The notes beneath the pieces are model-generated. The model was not told where the DNA came from. It saw only the letters and a program-made list of their open reading frames with translations, and ran no database searches. Both the position numbers and the translations under genes were made by a program. This document shows positions 35,141-44,988 of a stretch of 64,000 bases of DNA, piece after piece. Origin of the DNA: Helicobacteraceae bacterium (GTDB lineage Bacteria > Campylobacterota > Campylobacteria > Campylobacterales > Sulfurimonadaceae); NCBI GenBank assembly GCA_027063225.1, contig JAMOSG010000039.1:121663-185662 (forward strand), read 5' to 3'. How positions within the stretch are numbered: position 1 is the stretch's first letter; every line of letters begins with the position of its first letter.

Positions 35141-36134
35141 TTTTCTTCTTACTTTCAGAACCATCTAAGTTGACATAGTCTTTTTCACAATCATCAAAAA
35201 AGTTTTTTGCTTCTAAAGCTTCTATCATCTCTACTACTGATTCTACAGAATTTTTAAAACGTGTACGTTGAAGAGTTTTTAAAGTCATCTCAATAATTTG
35301 CTCAGCTCCACCAGCACCAATCATAGAGGGAACACCACTTACAACACCACTATATCCATATTCACCCTCTAAATATACAGCACAAGAGTGAATTTGTTTA
35401 GTATCTTTTAAAATAGCATCTACCATTACAGCTGTTGATTTTGCAGGTGCATAGTATGCTGAACCATCACCTAGAAGATTAACAATCTCAGCTCCACCAT
35501 TTTTTGTTTTACGAACAATTTCACCAATCTCTTCAGAATCAAGAAGATCATCAATTGGAACACCAGCAACTGTAGTAAATTTAGGAAGTGGTACCATTGT
35601 ATCACCATGTCCACCCATTACAGTAGCACGAATTTGCCCTGCTCCATAACCTAGTTTCTCATAAATGAAGTGAGCCATTCTTGCTGCATCTAAAATACCA
35701 GCCATACCTAAAACACGCTCTCTTGGAAATCCTGTATATTTATATGTTACATATGTCATCACATCAAGTGGATTTGTTACAACTACAACAATAGCATCTG
35801 GTGCATATTTTTTAATTTCCAATGCATAATTTTTTACAATTTCTGCATTTTTAAAAAGTAAATCATCTCTACTCATACCAGGAGTTCTTGGAGCTCCTGC
35901 TGTTAATACAACAATTTGACTTCCAGCAATATCTTCTGGACCCTCTGCTGCTCTTACAATCGTATGTTGACGAGCTGCATTTGCAGCTTGAGACATATCA
36001 AGAGCTTTCCCTTTTGCAATATTAATACTTCTACCACGAAGAACAACCTCATGACAAGAACCATTCATCGCTAAAATAAAAGCTACAGTAGAACCAAAGT
36101 TACCAGTTCCAATAATTGTTACTTTATTTGCCAT
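35130..36134 (-). CDS. mdh: Malate dehydrogenase, NADP-type motif (first copy)
   Basis: About 334 residues from ATG 36134 (MANKVTIIGTGNFGS), preceded by AAGGA; a longer frame to 36164 lacks a ribosome site. LDH-like MDH with PRTPGMSRDDLL, LDAARMAHFI and GGHGDTMVPL, so the substrate Arg and catalytic His are present. The usual acidic NAD-selecting residue is replaced: VVLRGRSINIAKGKAL (Gly34-Arg35-Ser36), as in NADP-dependent MDHs. It lies 109 bases after icd with a hairpin between, and directly before the NAD-type copy. The cofactor statement is inference from the motif. Confidence 0.92.
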   Translation of the reverse strand: MANKVTIIGTGNFGSTVAFILAMNGSCHEVVLRGRSINIAKGKALDMSQAANAARQHTIVRAAEGPEDIAGSQIVVLTAGAPRTPGMSRDDLLFKNAEIVKNYALEIKKYAPDAIVVVVTNPLDVMTYVTYKYTGFPRERVLGMAGILDAARMAHFIYEKLGYGAGQIRATVMGGHGDTMVPLPKFTTVAGVPIDDLLDSEEIGEIVRKTKNGGAEIVNLLGDGSAYYAPAKSTAVMVDAILKDTKQIHSCAVYLEGEYGYSGVVSGVPSMIGAGGAEQIIEMTLKTLQRTRFKNSVESVVEMIEALEAKNFFDDCEKDYVNLDGSESKKKNEK

Positions 36135-36170
36135 ACAATTCCTTTTGATATTTTTAACTTTCAATTTTTA

Positions 36171-36186
36171 GCTAAAAACCTTTAGC
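36171..36186. repeat. Small stem-loop in the mdh leader
   Basis: GCTAAA-AACC-TTTAGC (36171-36186), a 6-bp stem between icd and mdh, next to a stronger hairpin. On the minus strand it is followed by TAAAAATT; it lies about 37 bases before the mdh ATG and may belong to its leader. Confidence 0.35.
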
Positions 36187-36205
36187 CAAAAACAAAAAGT
36201 TAGAG

Positions 36206-36237
36206 TTTACGCTTGGGTTGTTTTACCCAAACGTAAA
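36206..36237 (-). terminator. Hairpin between icd and mdh
   Basis: TTTACG-C-TTGGGT / ACCCAA-A-CGTAAA with a six-base loop; one mismatch. It starts seven bases after the icd stop. Partial terminator or mRNA 3' stabilising structure separating icd from the downstream block. Confidence 0.6.
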
Positions 36238-36243
36238 AGAGAA

Positions 36244-38418
36244 CTAAATATTATCGATGATATTATTAAGTGTTGCTGAAGGACGCATTGCTGCTTCTGC
36301 TTTAGCATCATCTGGGTGGTAATATCCACCAATATCTTGAGCTTTACCTTCAACTGAAAGTAATTCTTCCATAATTTTAGCTTCATTTTCTTCAAGAGCT
36401 TTAGCTACAGGAGCAAATTTTTCTGCTAACTCAGCATTATCACCTTCTGCAAGTGCTTTTGCCCAGTATTGTGCAACATAGAAGTGAGAAGCTTTATTAT
36501 CTGGCTCACCAGCTTTACGTGAAGGAGCTTTGTTGTTATCTAAGTAACCTTCATTTGCTTTATCTAAGGCTGCTGTAAGAGCTTCAAGTTTGTCATCGCT
36601 ATGTTTACGACCTAAGAAACGTAAAGACTCAGCAAGTGCTAAGAACTCACCAAGTGAATCCCAACGAAGGTGACCCTCTTTTAAGAATTGATCAACATGT
36701 TTTGGAGCAGATCCACCAGCACCAGTTTCATATAAACCACCACCAGCTAATAATGGAACAATAGAAAGCATTTTAGCAGATGTTCCAAGCTCTAAAATTG
36801 GATACATATCTGTTAAGTGGTCACGAAGTACGTTACCAGTTACAGCGATAGTGTTTTCACCTTTACGGATTCTTTCATTTGTAAATCTTGTAGCAGATGT
36901 AATATCCATAATATGAATCTCTAAACCTTCAGTATCAAATTCTGGAAGGTATTTTTCAACTTTAGCGATCATTTGTGCATCGTGAGCTCTGTTTTTATCT
37001 AACCAGAATACTACAGGAATTTTTTCAATTTGTCCACGCTCAACTGCAAGACGAATCCAATCTTTAATTGGAATATCTTTAGCACGGCTCATTCTCCAGA
37101 TATCACCTTTTTCACATTCAAAACTCATAAGTTCAGTACCATCTTCTGCGGTTACAGTTACAGTACCAGCTTCAGCAAGTTCGAAAGTTGTTGGGTGAGA
37201 ACCATACTCTTCAGCTTTTTGTGCCATAAGACCAACATTTTGCATAGTACCCATAGTAGTTACATCAAATTGACCATTTTTAACACAATCTGCTACCATC
37301 TCTTCGTGAAACATTGCATAAGTAGAATCTGGAATAACAGCAACACACTCTACTGCATCACCTTTACGGTTCCATTGCTTACCACCTTCGCGTACAACAA
37401 CAGGCATAGAAGCATCGATAATAACATCGTTAGATGCATTGAAGTTAGTTTTACCTGCATCTGAATCTACCATTGCAATTTCTGGATTATCAGAATCTAC
37501 AACCGCTTGGAAAGCTGCTTTAATTTCAGTTTCTTTAGCGTGACCAGCGATTTTCTTCTCTAAGTCACTCATACCAAGATTAGGATTAACATTTAACTCT
37601 GCGAAAACATCTGCATATTTATCAAATACTTCTTGGAAGAAAACAGTGAAAGCATGACCAAACATAATTGGATCAGAGATTTTCATCATAGTAGCTTTAA
37701 GGTGGATTGACCATAAAACACCATTTTTCTTAGCATCTTCAATAGTTTTTGCGATGAAAGATTTAAGTTTAGCAACAGACATAAAAGTACCATCAAGAAC
37801 TTCACCATCAAGTGCATCGATAGTTGTTAACTCTTTACCATTTAAAGCGATAGTTACTTTTTGACCTTTTTCCATAGTAACTGATTTTTCATTACCATAG
37901 AAATCACCATCACCAGCCATATGAGCTACATAAGCTTTTGAATTTTCAGCAAATGGCTTAAGTCTATGTGGGTGATTTTGAGCAAATTTCTTAACAGCTT
38001 TTGCAGCACGACGATCAGAGTTACCTTCACGTAAAACTGGGTTCACTGCTGAACCTAAACAAGTATTATATTTAGCTCTAATTGCTTCCTCTTCAGCATT
38101 TGCTGGATTTTCTGGAAAATCAGGAATATCAAAACCTTGACCTTGAAGTTCAGCAATACAATCTTTAAGCTGACCAATAGAAGCAGAAACATTTGGAAGT
38201 TTAATAATATTTGCTTCTGGCTTTAAAACAAGCTCACCAAGTTTTGAAAGTTCATCTTCTGCAAGACCCATAGCAGCAAGAACACGACCTGCAAGTGAAA
38301 TATCACTTGTTTCTACCTCTACGTTAGCTGCTTTAGTAAAAGCATTAACGATTGGTAGTAATGAATATGTTGCTAAAGCCGGAGCTTCATCAATTTTTGA
38401 CCAAATAATTTTTGACAT
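36244..38418 (-). CDS. icd: Isocitrate dehydrogenase, monomeric NADP type
   Basis: 724 residues, the length of the monomeric (Idh-II) family, unrelated in size to the dimeric enzyme. Signature stretches: KIIWSKIDEAPALATYSLLP at the N-terminus, GDFYGNEKSVTM, HLKATMMKISDPIMFGHAF, WLDKNRAHDAQM and GGLYETGAGGSAPKHVDQF. It interconverts isocitrate and 2-oxoglutarate with NADP; in the rTCA cycle it acts next to OorDABC. First gene of the block; extended -10 promoter at 38460-38468. Confidence 0.97.
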   Translation of the reverse strand: MSKIIWSKIDEAPALATYSLLPIVNAFTKAANVEVETSDISLAGRVLAAMGLAEDELSKLGELVLKPEANIIKLPNVSASIGQLKDCIAELQGQGFDIPDFPENPANAEEEAIRAKYNTCLGSAVNPVLREGNSDRRAAKAVKKFAQNHPHRLKPFAENSKAYVAHMAGDGDFYGNEKSVTMEKGQKVTIALNGKELTTIDALDGEVLDGTFMSVAKLKSFIAKTIEDAKKNGVLWSIHLKATMMKISDPIMFGHAFTVFFQEVFDKYADVFAELNVNPNLGMSDLEKKIAGHAKETEIKAAFQAVVDSDNPEIAMVDSDAGKTNFNASNDVIIDASMPVVVREGGKQWNRKGDAVECVAVIPDSTYAMFHEEMVADCVKNGQFDVTTMGTMQNVGLMAQKAEEYGSHPTTFELAEAGTVTVTAEDGTELMSFECEKGDIWRMSRAKDIPIKDWIRLAVERGQIEKIPVVFWLDKNRAHDAQMIAKVEKYLPEFDTEGLEIHIMDITSATRFTNERIRKGENTIAVTGNVLRDHLTDMYPILELGTSAKMLSIVPLLAGGGLYETGAGGSAPKHVDQFLKEGHLRWDSLGEFLALAESLRFLGRKHSDDKLEALTAALDKANEGYLDNNKAPSRKAGEPDNKASHFYVAQYWAKALAEGDNAELAEKFAPVAKALEENEAKIMEELLSVEGKAQDIGGYYHPDDAKAEAAMRPSATLNNIIDNI

Positions 38419-38459
38419 GATTTGTCCTCTTTTTTTCTATAATTAAAATTTACAAGTCA

Positions 38460-38468
38460 ATGATAGCA
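38460..38468 (-). promoter_or_regulatory. Extended -10 promoter of icd
   Basis: Minus-strand TGCTATCAT, an extended -10 (TGn-TATaAT form), about 42 bases before the icd ATG, followed by TGACTTG. The same ten-base sequence TGCTATCATTGA occurs before motA. Confidence 0.5.
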
Positions 38469-38527
38469 TTAAGATAAATAATATTTCATTAGCACACAAA
38501 AAGAATATTTATAATTTATAATTTGTT

Positions 38528-39472
38528 TCATTTAGTAGCACGTCTAATATTCTTTAGGTGTGTAGAATAGTAGCATGTAAAATCGTGTGTGCCATTTTTA
38601 TTTTTCATAAAATAGAGATAGTTACTCTTTTGTGGACGCAGTGCAGCTATAAGTGCATATTTACCTGTGTTACATATAGGTACACTTGGAAGAGAAGAGT
38701 ATTTGTATGTATTAAACATACTTTTATCATGTCTAATCCTATAAGCAGTTACTTTTGTATGGGAATACTTCCCATAATTTAATGTACCATCCATTTGTAA
38801 TTTCATCCCTTTTTTTAATCTATTATAAATTACAGAACTAATAAGTGGCATCTCTTGAATTGAAGCTGCTTCTTTTTCTATTATAGAGGCTATAATAATG
38901 TAAGGTAGAAATTTTTCTTGTTTGTAATAACCTAGATATTTTAGAGAAATCTTTTTAAAGTTTTTTTGGGAAAGTTCTAAAAGGAGTTGAATAAATCTTT
39001 TTTCATCCAAACCTTTAGGAATATAGTAAGTTTCAGCAAAAAATGCACCCTCTTGAATTGGTGCTTGCTTTTTAAACTCAACAATCAACTTATGAAGATT
39101 AAAATGATATTTTTTTGCAAATTCTCGTAAAATAAAATAGGTTGTTTCCCCTGGGATAATTGTAACTTTTTGTGTTAATGCTTTTGCCTTTGTAAGCTTA
39201 TATAAGAAATCACCTCTTGTTTGTAGAGTACTCTCAAATGAGATCCATCCATTTTGTGGTGTCCCTAAAAAACGTAATAAAAGAGAATCTATCTTTGAAA
39301 GATTATAGTTTTTCTCCTGAAATTGTGTTATAATCTTGTTAATAGAGCCTTTTGGAACGTAGAGTATTTTTTGTGTCTGAATTGGTTGTGCAACATAATA
39401 AACAAATGATAAAATTAGGATTATAAGCATCATCAAGATGAAATCAAGTATATTAAAAATTTTTCTTACCAT
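38528..39472 (-). CDS. mltG: Endolytic murein transglycosylase MltG
   Basis: About 314 residues from ATG 39472 (MVRKIFNILDFILMMLIILI, one membrane helix); a frame to 39568 exists but adds a non-conserved tail antisense to the divergent gene. MltG (YceG) family: the catalytic Glu lies in ASIIEKEA, with SVIYNRLKKGMKLQMDGTLNY, YKYSSLPSVPICNTGKYAL and YLYFMKNKNGTHDFTCYYSTH. It cuts nascent glycan strands at the membrane. Its 5' end overlaps the start of the divergent YhdP-like gene by 35 bases. Confidence 0.88.
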   Translation of the reverse strand: MVRKIFNILDFILMMLIILILSFVYYVAQPIQTQKILYVPKGSINKIITQFQEKNYNLSKIDSLLLRFLGTPQNGWISFESTLQTRGDFLYKLTKAKALTQKVTIIPGETTYFILREFAKKYHFNLHKLIVEFKKQAPIQEGAFFAETYYIPKGLDEKRFIQLLLELSQKNFKKISLKYLGYYKQEKFLPYIIIASIIEKEAASIQEMPLISSVIYNRLKKGMKLQMDGTLNYGKYSHTKVTAYRIRHDKSMFNTYKYSSLPSVPICNTGKYALIAALRPQKSNYLYFMKNKNGTHDFTCYYSTHLKNIRRATK

Positions 39473-42400
39473 TACTTTTTTACTTTTTAGTTTTATTTTT
39501 TCTTTATTTCTTGGTATTTCTATAAATTCTATACAAATAGCAGATTTAAAAATCGAGAAATTATACATAAAATGGGATAAAAAACTTAATCTTTCTATAC
39601 AAAATATAGATTTACGTAACCTAAAAGGTGAAGATGAAAGTTTTAGTATAGTTAAACTACATAAAAAATTACAAAATTTAAAGTATATTCCTACTCTCTT
39701 TCAAACTTTAAAACTTCCAAATATTCTTTTAAAAGATGATGTCAAAGCTTCTTTTATTTTTAATGAAAAAGAGCAGGGCTCTTTTGTTATAAATGCTCAA
39801 GAAATTCAACTTTTTTCATCTATTTACACTCAAAATAATTCTATTTTTATAAAAATAAAACAATTATCCTTCAAGGATAAAAATATCAATCTATCAGGTG
39901 TTTTACAATTAACACAACAAAATGTCCAATCTAAACTAAAAATAGATATCAATGAAGATGCTTCTTTTGTTGCTCATTTAAAATCTTCACAAACAAAACT
40001 TTATTATAAAATTGATTCATTAAAGCCTATAAAATCTATTAAATACATTGTAGATGACCTTTTGAATACTCCACCTTATATAAGAGAATGGATTATCGAT
40101 GCTATAGATATGAAAGAACTTCAAATAAATAATGTTTCTGGCTGGTTAGCTTATGATGATATAGAAAATAGCTATAAAAATCTTAATATTTCTGCAGATA
40201 TTAAAAAATTAAATTATAGATACAACAAAGATGTAGCACCTATTAAAACAGAGCATACCCTTTTATCATTTCATAATGGAAAACTGATTATCGAACCAAA
40301 AGAAGCTTACACTTACAAACAATATTTAGGCAATAAAAATATTATTACACTTGACTTTACTAAAGAAAATATCTTTTTAAATATTCTTTTACAACTCAAA
40401 GCAAAATTAAATAAAGATGTTCTAAAAATTTTAAAAGCTTACAACATTGATTTACCATTTTTACAAAAAAAGGGCAAAACAGATACTCATCTTTTACTCA
40501 CAATTAACCTTAACAATTTAGATGTAAAAGCAAATGGAAAATTTATACCAACTCCAAACTCTTTATTTAATTATGTAGGACTAGATATTACTCTTCATAG
40601 TGCTACAATTTTACTCAATAATTATGAAGTTACAATCCCTCAAATGGATGCTTCTTATGAAAATATTATGGATGCTAATGTAAAAGTAAAATTTGATGCT
40701 TTAACACAAAAAGGTATTATCAAATTTTATGTTAAAAATATTCATTTACCAGAAACTTCACTCTCAAAACCAGTAGTTGCAAAATATTTTATAGAAAAAA
40801 ACAATAATCATATAAAAATATCAACACCTTCTCAGTGGAAAGTTTTAGATCAAAATGTAACTATAGAACCTATTACATTACCATTTGATACAGAAAAACT
40901 CCTCCTTCATATCCCAACAACAAAAGTAACTGTAGAAGATTATCTTACTTTTTTTGCTACTGGTTCAAGAGATTTTAAAACAGAAATTACAAAACTTAAC
41001 ATTGATATAACAAAATTTCAATATAAAAATATTACATTAACACAAACTGTAAAAAATTTACACTTTATTCATGATAAATCTTTTTATTTTTTCCTTAAAA
41101 ATAAAGCTAAATTACAATTAGAAAAAACTCCTTTTTCCCTTAAAAATAGCTATGTCTCTATAGATAGTGACTCTTTAACACTCAAGGGTTTTCTTGATGT
41201 TAACAATACAGCAAATGCAAAAATTGATTTCCATCATAAATTTAAAACAAAAAAAGCACATCTTACACTTAATAATCTCATTGTTTTTCCACCATCTTTA
41301 GGAAAAGAAGTTTTACGCAAAAACAAAACAAATCTTAACTTAACTTTTTACAATAATGAATTACAACTTCATTCGCAAGAATTAGCATTCAATTTTTATA
41401 CAAAAAAAGAGCAATGGTTCGTAGATTTATTAGATCTTTCAAAACTAGCACCCTACTCTAAATTATTACAACAATATAAATTACAACAAGGAAAAGTTAC
41501 TCTTTCTAAAACATCTTCTCAAAACTATATAGAATATAATGGAATATTTCAATATCCATTTGAAATTTTAGTAAAACATAATGAGCCTATAAACAATTAT
41601 ACTTTTAATGGTACTTACTCTTTAAATAATGATTTAATCGCTCTTAAACTTAATAAACTTTTAAGCCTTAACTATAAACAAAACAATCTACAACTCTCTT
41701 TAAAAAATGGTGGTATTAACCTTAAAGCAACACTCGATATGTTAGATGCTATAAAAGAGAAAAAAACTAAAAATCAAAAAAATAGTAACTTGAAGATCAA
41801 TTTTAATGCTAAAAAAAGTTATGTTTATCTTTCTGAAAATAGACGTGCCTTAGCAGATACAATGTGGCTACACTTTGGAGACAACAAAACAGTTGCAACT
41901 CTCCAATATAAAAAAGGGGAAGCAAAATTTCAACTTGATGATAAAAATGAACTTTATCTCTATGGAAGTAATTTTAATGATAGATTCATGAATGAACTCT
42001 TTGCTCTTTCTAAATTTAAAGGTGGTAAACTCAATTTCTCTTTAGTAGGTCCACTTAACAATTTTAATGGAGTAATCCATTTTTCAGATACCATATTAAT
42101 TGACTATAAACTCTTAAATAATATTTTAGCTTTTATAAACACTATTCCATCCCTTGTAACCTTCTCTATACCAGGGTATAACACTAATGGTTTAGCAGTA
42201 AAAAATGCTTATGCTAAATTCACAAAAAAAGGTGATGTTTACAATTTTTCAGATTTATATTTAGATTCTAAAGAGGTAGATATTTTAGGAAAAGGAACAG
42301 CAAATTACAAAAAAAATACTATAGATTTAACACTTAATCTTAAAACAGATTTAGCAAGTAGTATCTCAAAAATTCCTGTTGTCGGGTATATTATTTTTAA

Positions 42401-42563
42401 TGGAAAGTCTCTCTCTACAACACTTAAAGTAGATGGAAAGCTAACTGATCCCTCTGTACATTCACTGATCGCTCAAGATATTATCTTAGCACCGTTAAAT
42501 ATTATACAAAGAACTCTAATGCTTCCTTACCATCTTCTTTATGGGGAAGATGATAAGAAATAA
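39438..42563 (+). CDS. YhdP/AsmA-like envelope protein (DUF3971)
   Basis: 1041 residues. N-terminal membrane anchor (about 7-30), then a long beta-rich periplasmic body and an AsmA-like C-terminal region (FINTIPSLVTFSIPGYNTNG, DLTLNLKTDLASSISKIPVV, GYIIFNGKSLSTTLKVDGK). This is the YhdP-type bridge-protein family implicated in phospholipid traffic between membranes. The ribosome site is weak (AGGA about 17 bases upstream), so the exact start is uncertain. Divergent from mltG with overlapping starts; convergent with trpC four bases away. Confidence 0.82.
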   Translation: MKSSILKIFLTITFLLFSFIFSLFLGISINSIQIADLKIEKLYIKWDKKLNLSIQNIDLRNLKGEDESFSIVKLHKKLQNLKYIPTLFQTLKLPNILLKDDVKASFIFNEKEQGSFVINAQEIQLFSSIYTQNNSIFIKIKQLSFKDKNINLSGVLQLTQQNVQSKLKIDINEDASFVAHLKSSQTKLYYKIDSLKPIKSIKYIVDDLLNTPPYIREWIIDAIDMKELQINNVSGWLAYDDIENSYKNLNISADIKKLNYRYNKDVAPIKTEHTLLSFHNGKLIIEPKEAYTYKQYLGNKNIITLDFTKENIFLNILLQLKAKLNKDVLKILKAYNIDLPFLQKKGKTDTHLLLTINLNNLDVKANGKFIPTPNSLFNYVGLDITLHSATILLNNYEVTIPQMDASYENIMDANVKVKFDALTQKGIIKFYVKNIHLPETSLSKPVVAKYFIEKNNNHIKISTPSQWKVLDQNVTIEPITLPFDTEKLLLHIPTTKVTVEDYLTFFATGSRDFKTEITKLNIDITKFQYKNITLTQTVKNLHFIHDKSFYFFLKNKAKLQLEKTPFSLKNSYVSIDSDSLTLKGFLDVNNTANAKIDFHHKFKTKKAHLTLNNLIVFPPSLGKEVLRKNKTNLNLTFYNNELQLHSQELAFNFYTKKEQWFVDLLDLSKLAPYSKLLQQYKLQQGKVTLSKTSSQNYIEYNGIFQYPFEILVKHNEPINNYTFNGTYSLNNDLIALKLNKLLSLNYKQNNLQLSLKNGGINLKATLDMLDAIKEKKTKNQKNSNLKINFNAKKSYVYLSENRRALADTMWLHFGDNKTVATLQYKKGEAKFQLDDKNELYLYGSNFNDRFMNELFALSKFKGGKLNFSLVGPLNNFNGVIHFSDTILIDYKLLNNILAFINTIPSLVTFSIPGYNTNGLAVKNAYAKFTKKGDVYNFSDLYLDSKEVDILGKGTANYKKNTIDLTLNLKTDLASSISKIPVVGYIIFNGKSLSTTLKVDGKLTDPSVHSLIAQDIILAPLNIIQRTLMLPYHLLYGEDDKK

Positions 42564-42567
42564 AAAT

Positions 42568-43353
42568 TTATCCAAATTTTAATTTTTTAAGAGCTTCCTC
42601 TTCATTTTCTTGACGCATTAAAGACTCTCCTACCAAAAAGGCATCTACACCAGCTTTATTAAGATCCTCTAACTGGCCATGCTCATAGATTCCACTCTCT
42701 GCTACAATTACTTTTCCATTTGGAATAAGTGGAATAAGGTTATAACAAAGCTCCATATCCATTTCAAATGTTTGTAGGTTTCTATGGTTAATCCCTATAA
42801 TATCACTTCCAGCATAAATAGCTTTTACAAGATCACTTTTATCATGAACTTCTACAAGAGCTTCCATACCCAAGTGACGAGTATAATTTAGCAATTCTTT
42901 AAGTTCTTTCTTACTAAGAGCCGCAGCAATAAGTAAAATAAAATCTGCACCATGAACAAGTGCTTCAATAATTTGATACTTTGTAACAATAAAATCTTTT
43001 CTTAAAAGTGGAATCCCAACATAACGACGAATCCAACCTAAATAATCGAGTGAACCTTGAAAAAAGTGAGGCTCAGTTAAAATAGAAATAGCACTAGCCC
43101 CTCCCCTTTCATACGCTTGTGCAATTGCAACTGGATCAAAATCTTCACGAATAACACCTTTAGAAGGAGAAGCCTTTTTTACTTCTGAAATAATTCTATA
43201 AGGATCTTCTGGTGTTGATGTAAGATATGGAAAAACATCACGTGGAGCTCTTGCATTGTAAGCTAAAGAACGCCCCAACCAATCAAGTGAAAACTCTTTT
43301 TCCCTTTTTGCAACATCTTCTCTTGTTTTTTTAATAATATCATCTAAAATCAT
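42568..43353 (-). CDS. trpC: Indole-3-glycerol phosphate synthase
   Basis: 261 residues, stand-alone TrpC. TIM barrel converting CdRP to indole-3-glycerol phosphate in tryptophan synthesis. Motifs: [77 protein letters not shown]. It overlaps the lipoprotein gene stop by four bases; no other trp genes nearby. Confidence 0.97.
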   Translation of the reverse strand: MILDDIIKKTREDVAKREKEFSLDWLGRSLAYNARAPRDVFPYLTSTPEDPYRIISEVKKASPSKGVIREDFDPVAIAQAYERGGASAISILTEPHFFQGSLDYLGWIRRYVGIPLLRKDFIVTKYQIIEALVHGADFILLIAAALSKKELKELLNYTRHLGMEALVEVHDKSDLVKAIYAGSDIIGINHRNLQTFEMDMELCYNLIPLIPNGKVIVAESGIYEHGQLEDLNKAGVDAFLVGESLMRQENEEEALKKLKFG

Positions 43354-44618
43354 TTTATTCCTTTTTTCTTAGTTAAACAATTTGAAATTGCTTCTTTATG
43401 TATTTTAATCTCATTGTTAGATGTTGTATCTAATTCTAAAACTTTTTTCATAATCTTTTGAGCTTCTTTACAATTACCTAACTTATATTCACCCCAAGCT
43501 AATGAATCTAAATAAAAAACAGAGTTTGGATCTTGCTTTAATGCTTCTTTGACATAAGCAATCCCTTTTGTAACATTTAAATCATGATCTATAAGCAAAT
43601 AACCTAAATAATTTAAAAAAAGTGAGCTCTTCTCCTTTTGAATCACAACCTCTAAACGTGCAATAACTTCATTTAAAACTTTTTTAGATATTTTCCCCTC
43701 TTTGGTTGCTTCATACATATAAACAGCACTTTTACCTAAAAATGTATAATCACCTTTTTCCAAATATAGCTTATATGCAAGTTTAGATGCTTTTGTATAA
43801 TTTTTTGTTGTTACATACAGATTCAATAATGTCAAATTATCACTTTGTGTGTGTTCTAAAAACTCTTGAAGCTCAATAAACTTCTTTTGCATCAAATAAA
43901 CTTGAATAATCTTTGTTGCTAATTCCTTTGTTGGTTCAACTTTGTAAAGTTTTTTATATATATCTAAAATACCATCTAAGTCACGTTTTTGAGAATAAAA
44001 AATCAATAACTCCCTACACACTAATTTTGCACAACCATTAATTTGTATATGAGTTTTTAATAGATCTATAGCTTTTTGTTTTTCATCTAAATAGTTATAA
44101 TATAAAAAAGCAAGTTTTTGTACAACTGCATCATCATAATTTATTTTATAAGCTTTATCGAAAAATAAAGCACCTTGTTTATACTCTTTTAAATTAAAAA
44201 AAGTTTGAGCTATCAATTCGTAGTTTTTTTCTTTAGGTTCTTTATTTTCTAAAGTAAGTGCCAACTTATTTGCTTCTTCATATTTTTCTAAACCTAAAAG
44301 AGCATAAACTCGAAAACGAAGTAGTTCTGTATCTTTTGTATCTGCTGGTACAATCTCCAATATTTGTTTATAATCTCTTACTTGAAGCATGGTTTCTAAA
44401 GAAGCATTCAAATATTCTTTTTTATGTGACTTTTCATATAAAACTAAAAAAGTAGCTGCTGCTTTTTTATACTGATGATGAGTTTTTGCATCAAGCGCTG
44501 TTAAAATATAAAAATCCTCTTGAGGAAATACTTTTGCATTAGTTTCTAGTTCTATTTTTTTTGTTGCACATCCACTAAATAATGCAATAAAAGAAAGAGT
44601 TAAAAAATATTTATGCAT
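43350..44618 (-). CDS. TPR-repeat lipoprotein
   Basis: 422 residues. Signal peptide with lipobox FSGCATKK (Cys17), then helical TPR-type repeats along the whole length (for example [20 protein letters not shown] and [20 protein letters not shown]). Such proteins scaffold envelope assemblies; specific role unknown. It overlaps trpC by four bases and the upstream YkgJ-like gene by eight, a continuous chain of translationally coupled genes with unrelated predicted functions. Confidence 0.82.
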   Translation of the reverse strand: MHKYFLTLSFIALFSGCATKKIELETNAKVFPQEDFYILTALDAKTHHQYKKAAATFLVLYEKSHKKEYLNASLETMLQVRDYKQILEIVPADTKDTELLRFRVYALLGLEKYEEANKLALTLENKEPKEKNYELIAQTFFNLKEYKQGALFFDKAYKINYDDAVVQKLAFLYYNYLDEKQKAIDLLKTHIQINGCAKLVCRELLIFYSQKRDLDGILDIYKKLYKVEPTKELATKIIQVYLMQKKFIELQEFLEHTQSDNLTLLNLYVTTKNYTKASKLAYKLYLEKGDYTFLGKSAVYMYEATKEGKISKKVLNEVIARLEVVIQKEKSSLFLNYLGYLLIDHDLNVTKGIAYVKEALKQDPNSVFYLDSLAWGEYKLGNCKEAQKIMKKVLELDTTSNNEIKIHKEAISNCLTKKKGIK

Positions 44619-44988
44619 CTATGATTCCTGGACATTCGAGCTTTAACTCTTCTACACGTGTTTTATAATAATCCCAAAATGGAAATGTTCTACACTGAGT
44701 TGGTCTTACATCATAAATAGTACATCCATTGTTTTGTGCATCATAAAAAATACACTCATAAGACTCATCAACTTTTCTCTCTTTTATAGAGTATTTATAC
44801 CCTTTTTTAAAAAGATATTTCATAGCAAAATCTTGCACATTCAGATCTAAAAATTTTGCAATGGCCTCTATCTCATCTCTTTTAACATAAATATATCCAC
44901 TCTCTCCTGTACAACATCTACCCATACATGTTGCACATGCTGATGAATCGAAAGTGTAAGGAAAATCTTCTTTTTTTATAATTGACAT
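44611..44988 (-). CDS. YkgJ-family cysteine cluster protein
   Basis: 125 residues with the zinc/iron-chelating cysteine pattern Cys18-x2-Cys21-x3-Cys25-Cys26 (CATCMGRCCTG) and later cysteines in YECIFYDAQNNGCTIYDVRP and TQCRTFPF, as in the YkgJ family (UPF0153). The biochemical role of the family is not established. It overlaps the methyltransferase gene by 13 bases and the lipoprotein gene by 8. Confidence 0.85.
   Translation of the reverse strand: MSIIKKEDFPYTFDSSACATCMGRCCTGESGYIYVKRDEIEAIAKFLDLNVQDFAMKYLFKKGYKYSIKERKVDESYECIFYDAQNNGCTIYDVRPTQCRTFPFWDYYKTRVEELKLECPGIIDA

Noticed and set aside
37030..37464. 144-residue open frame antisense to icd
   Set aside because: Repetitive hydrophobic/Ser/Thr composition from antisense of conserved coding sequence; no promoter.
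44258..44455. Short plus-strand frame inside the TPR lipoprotein gene
   Set aside because: Antisense shadow without start signals.
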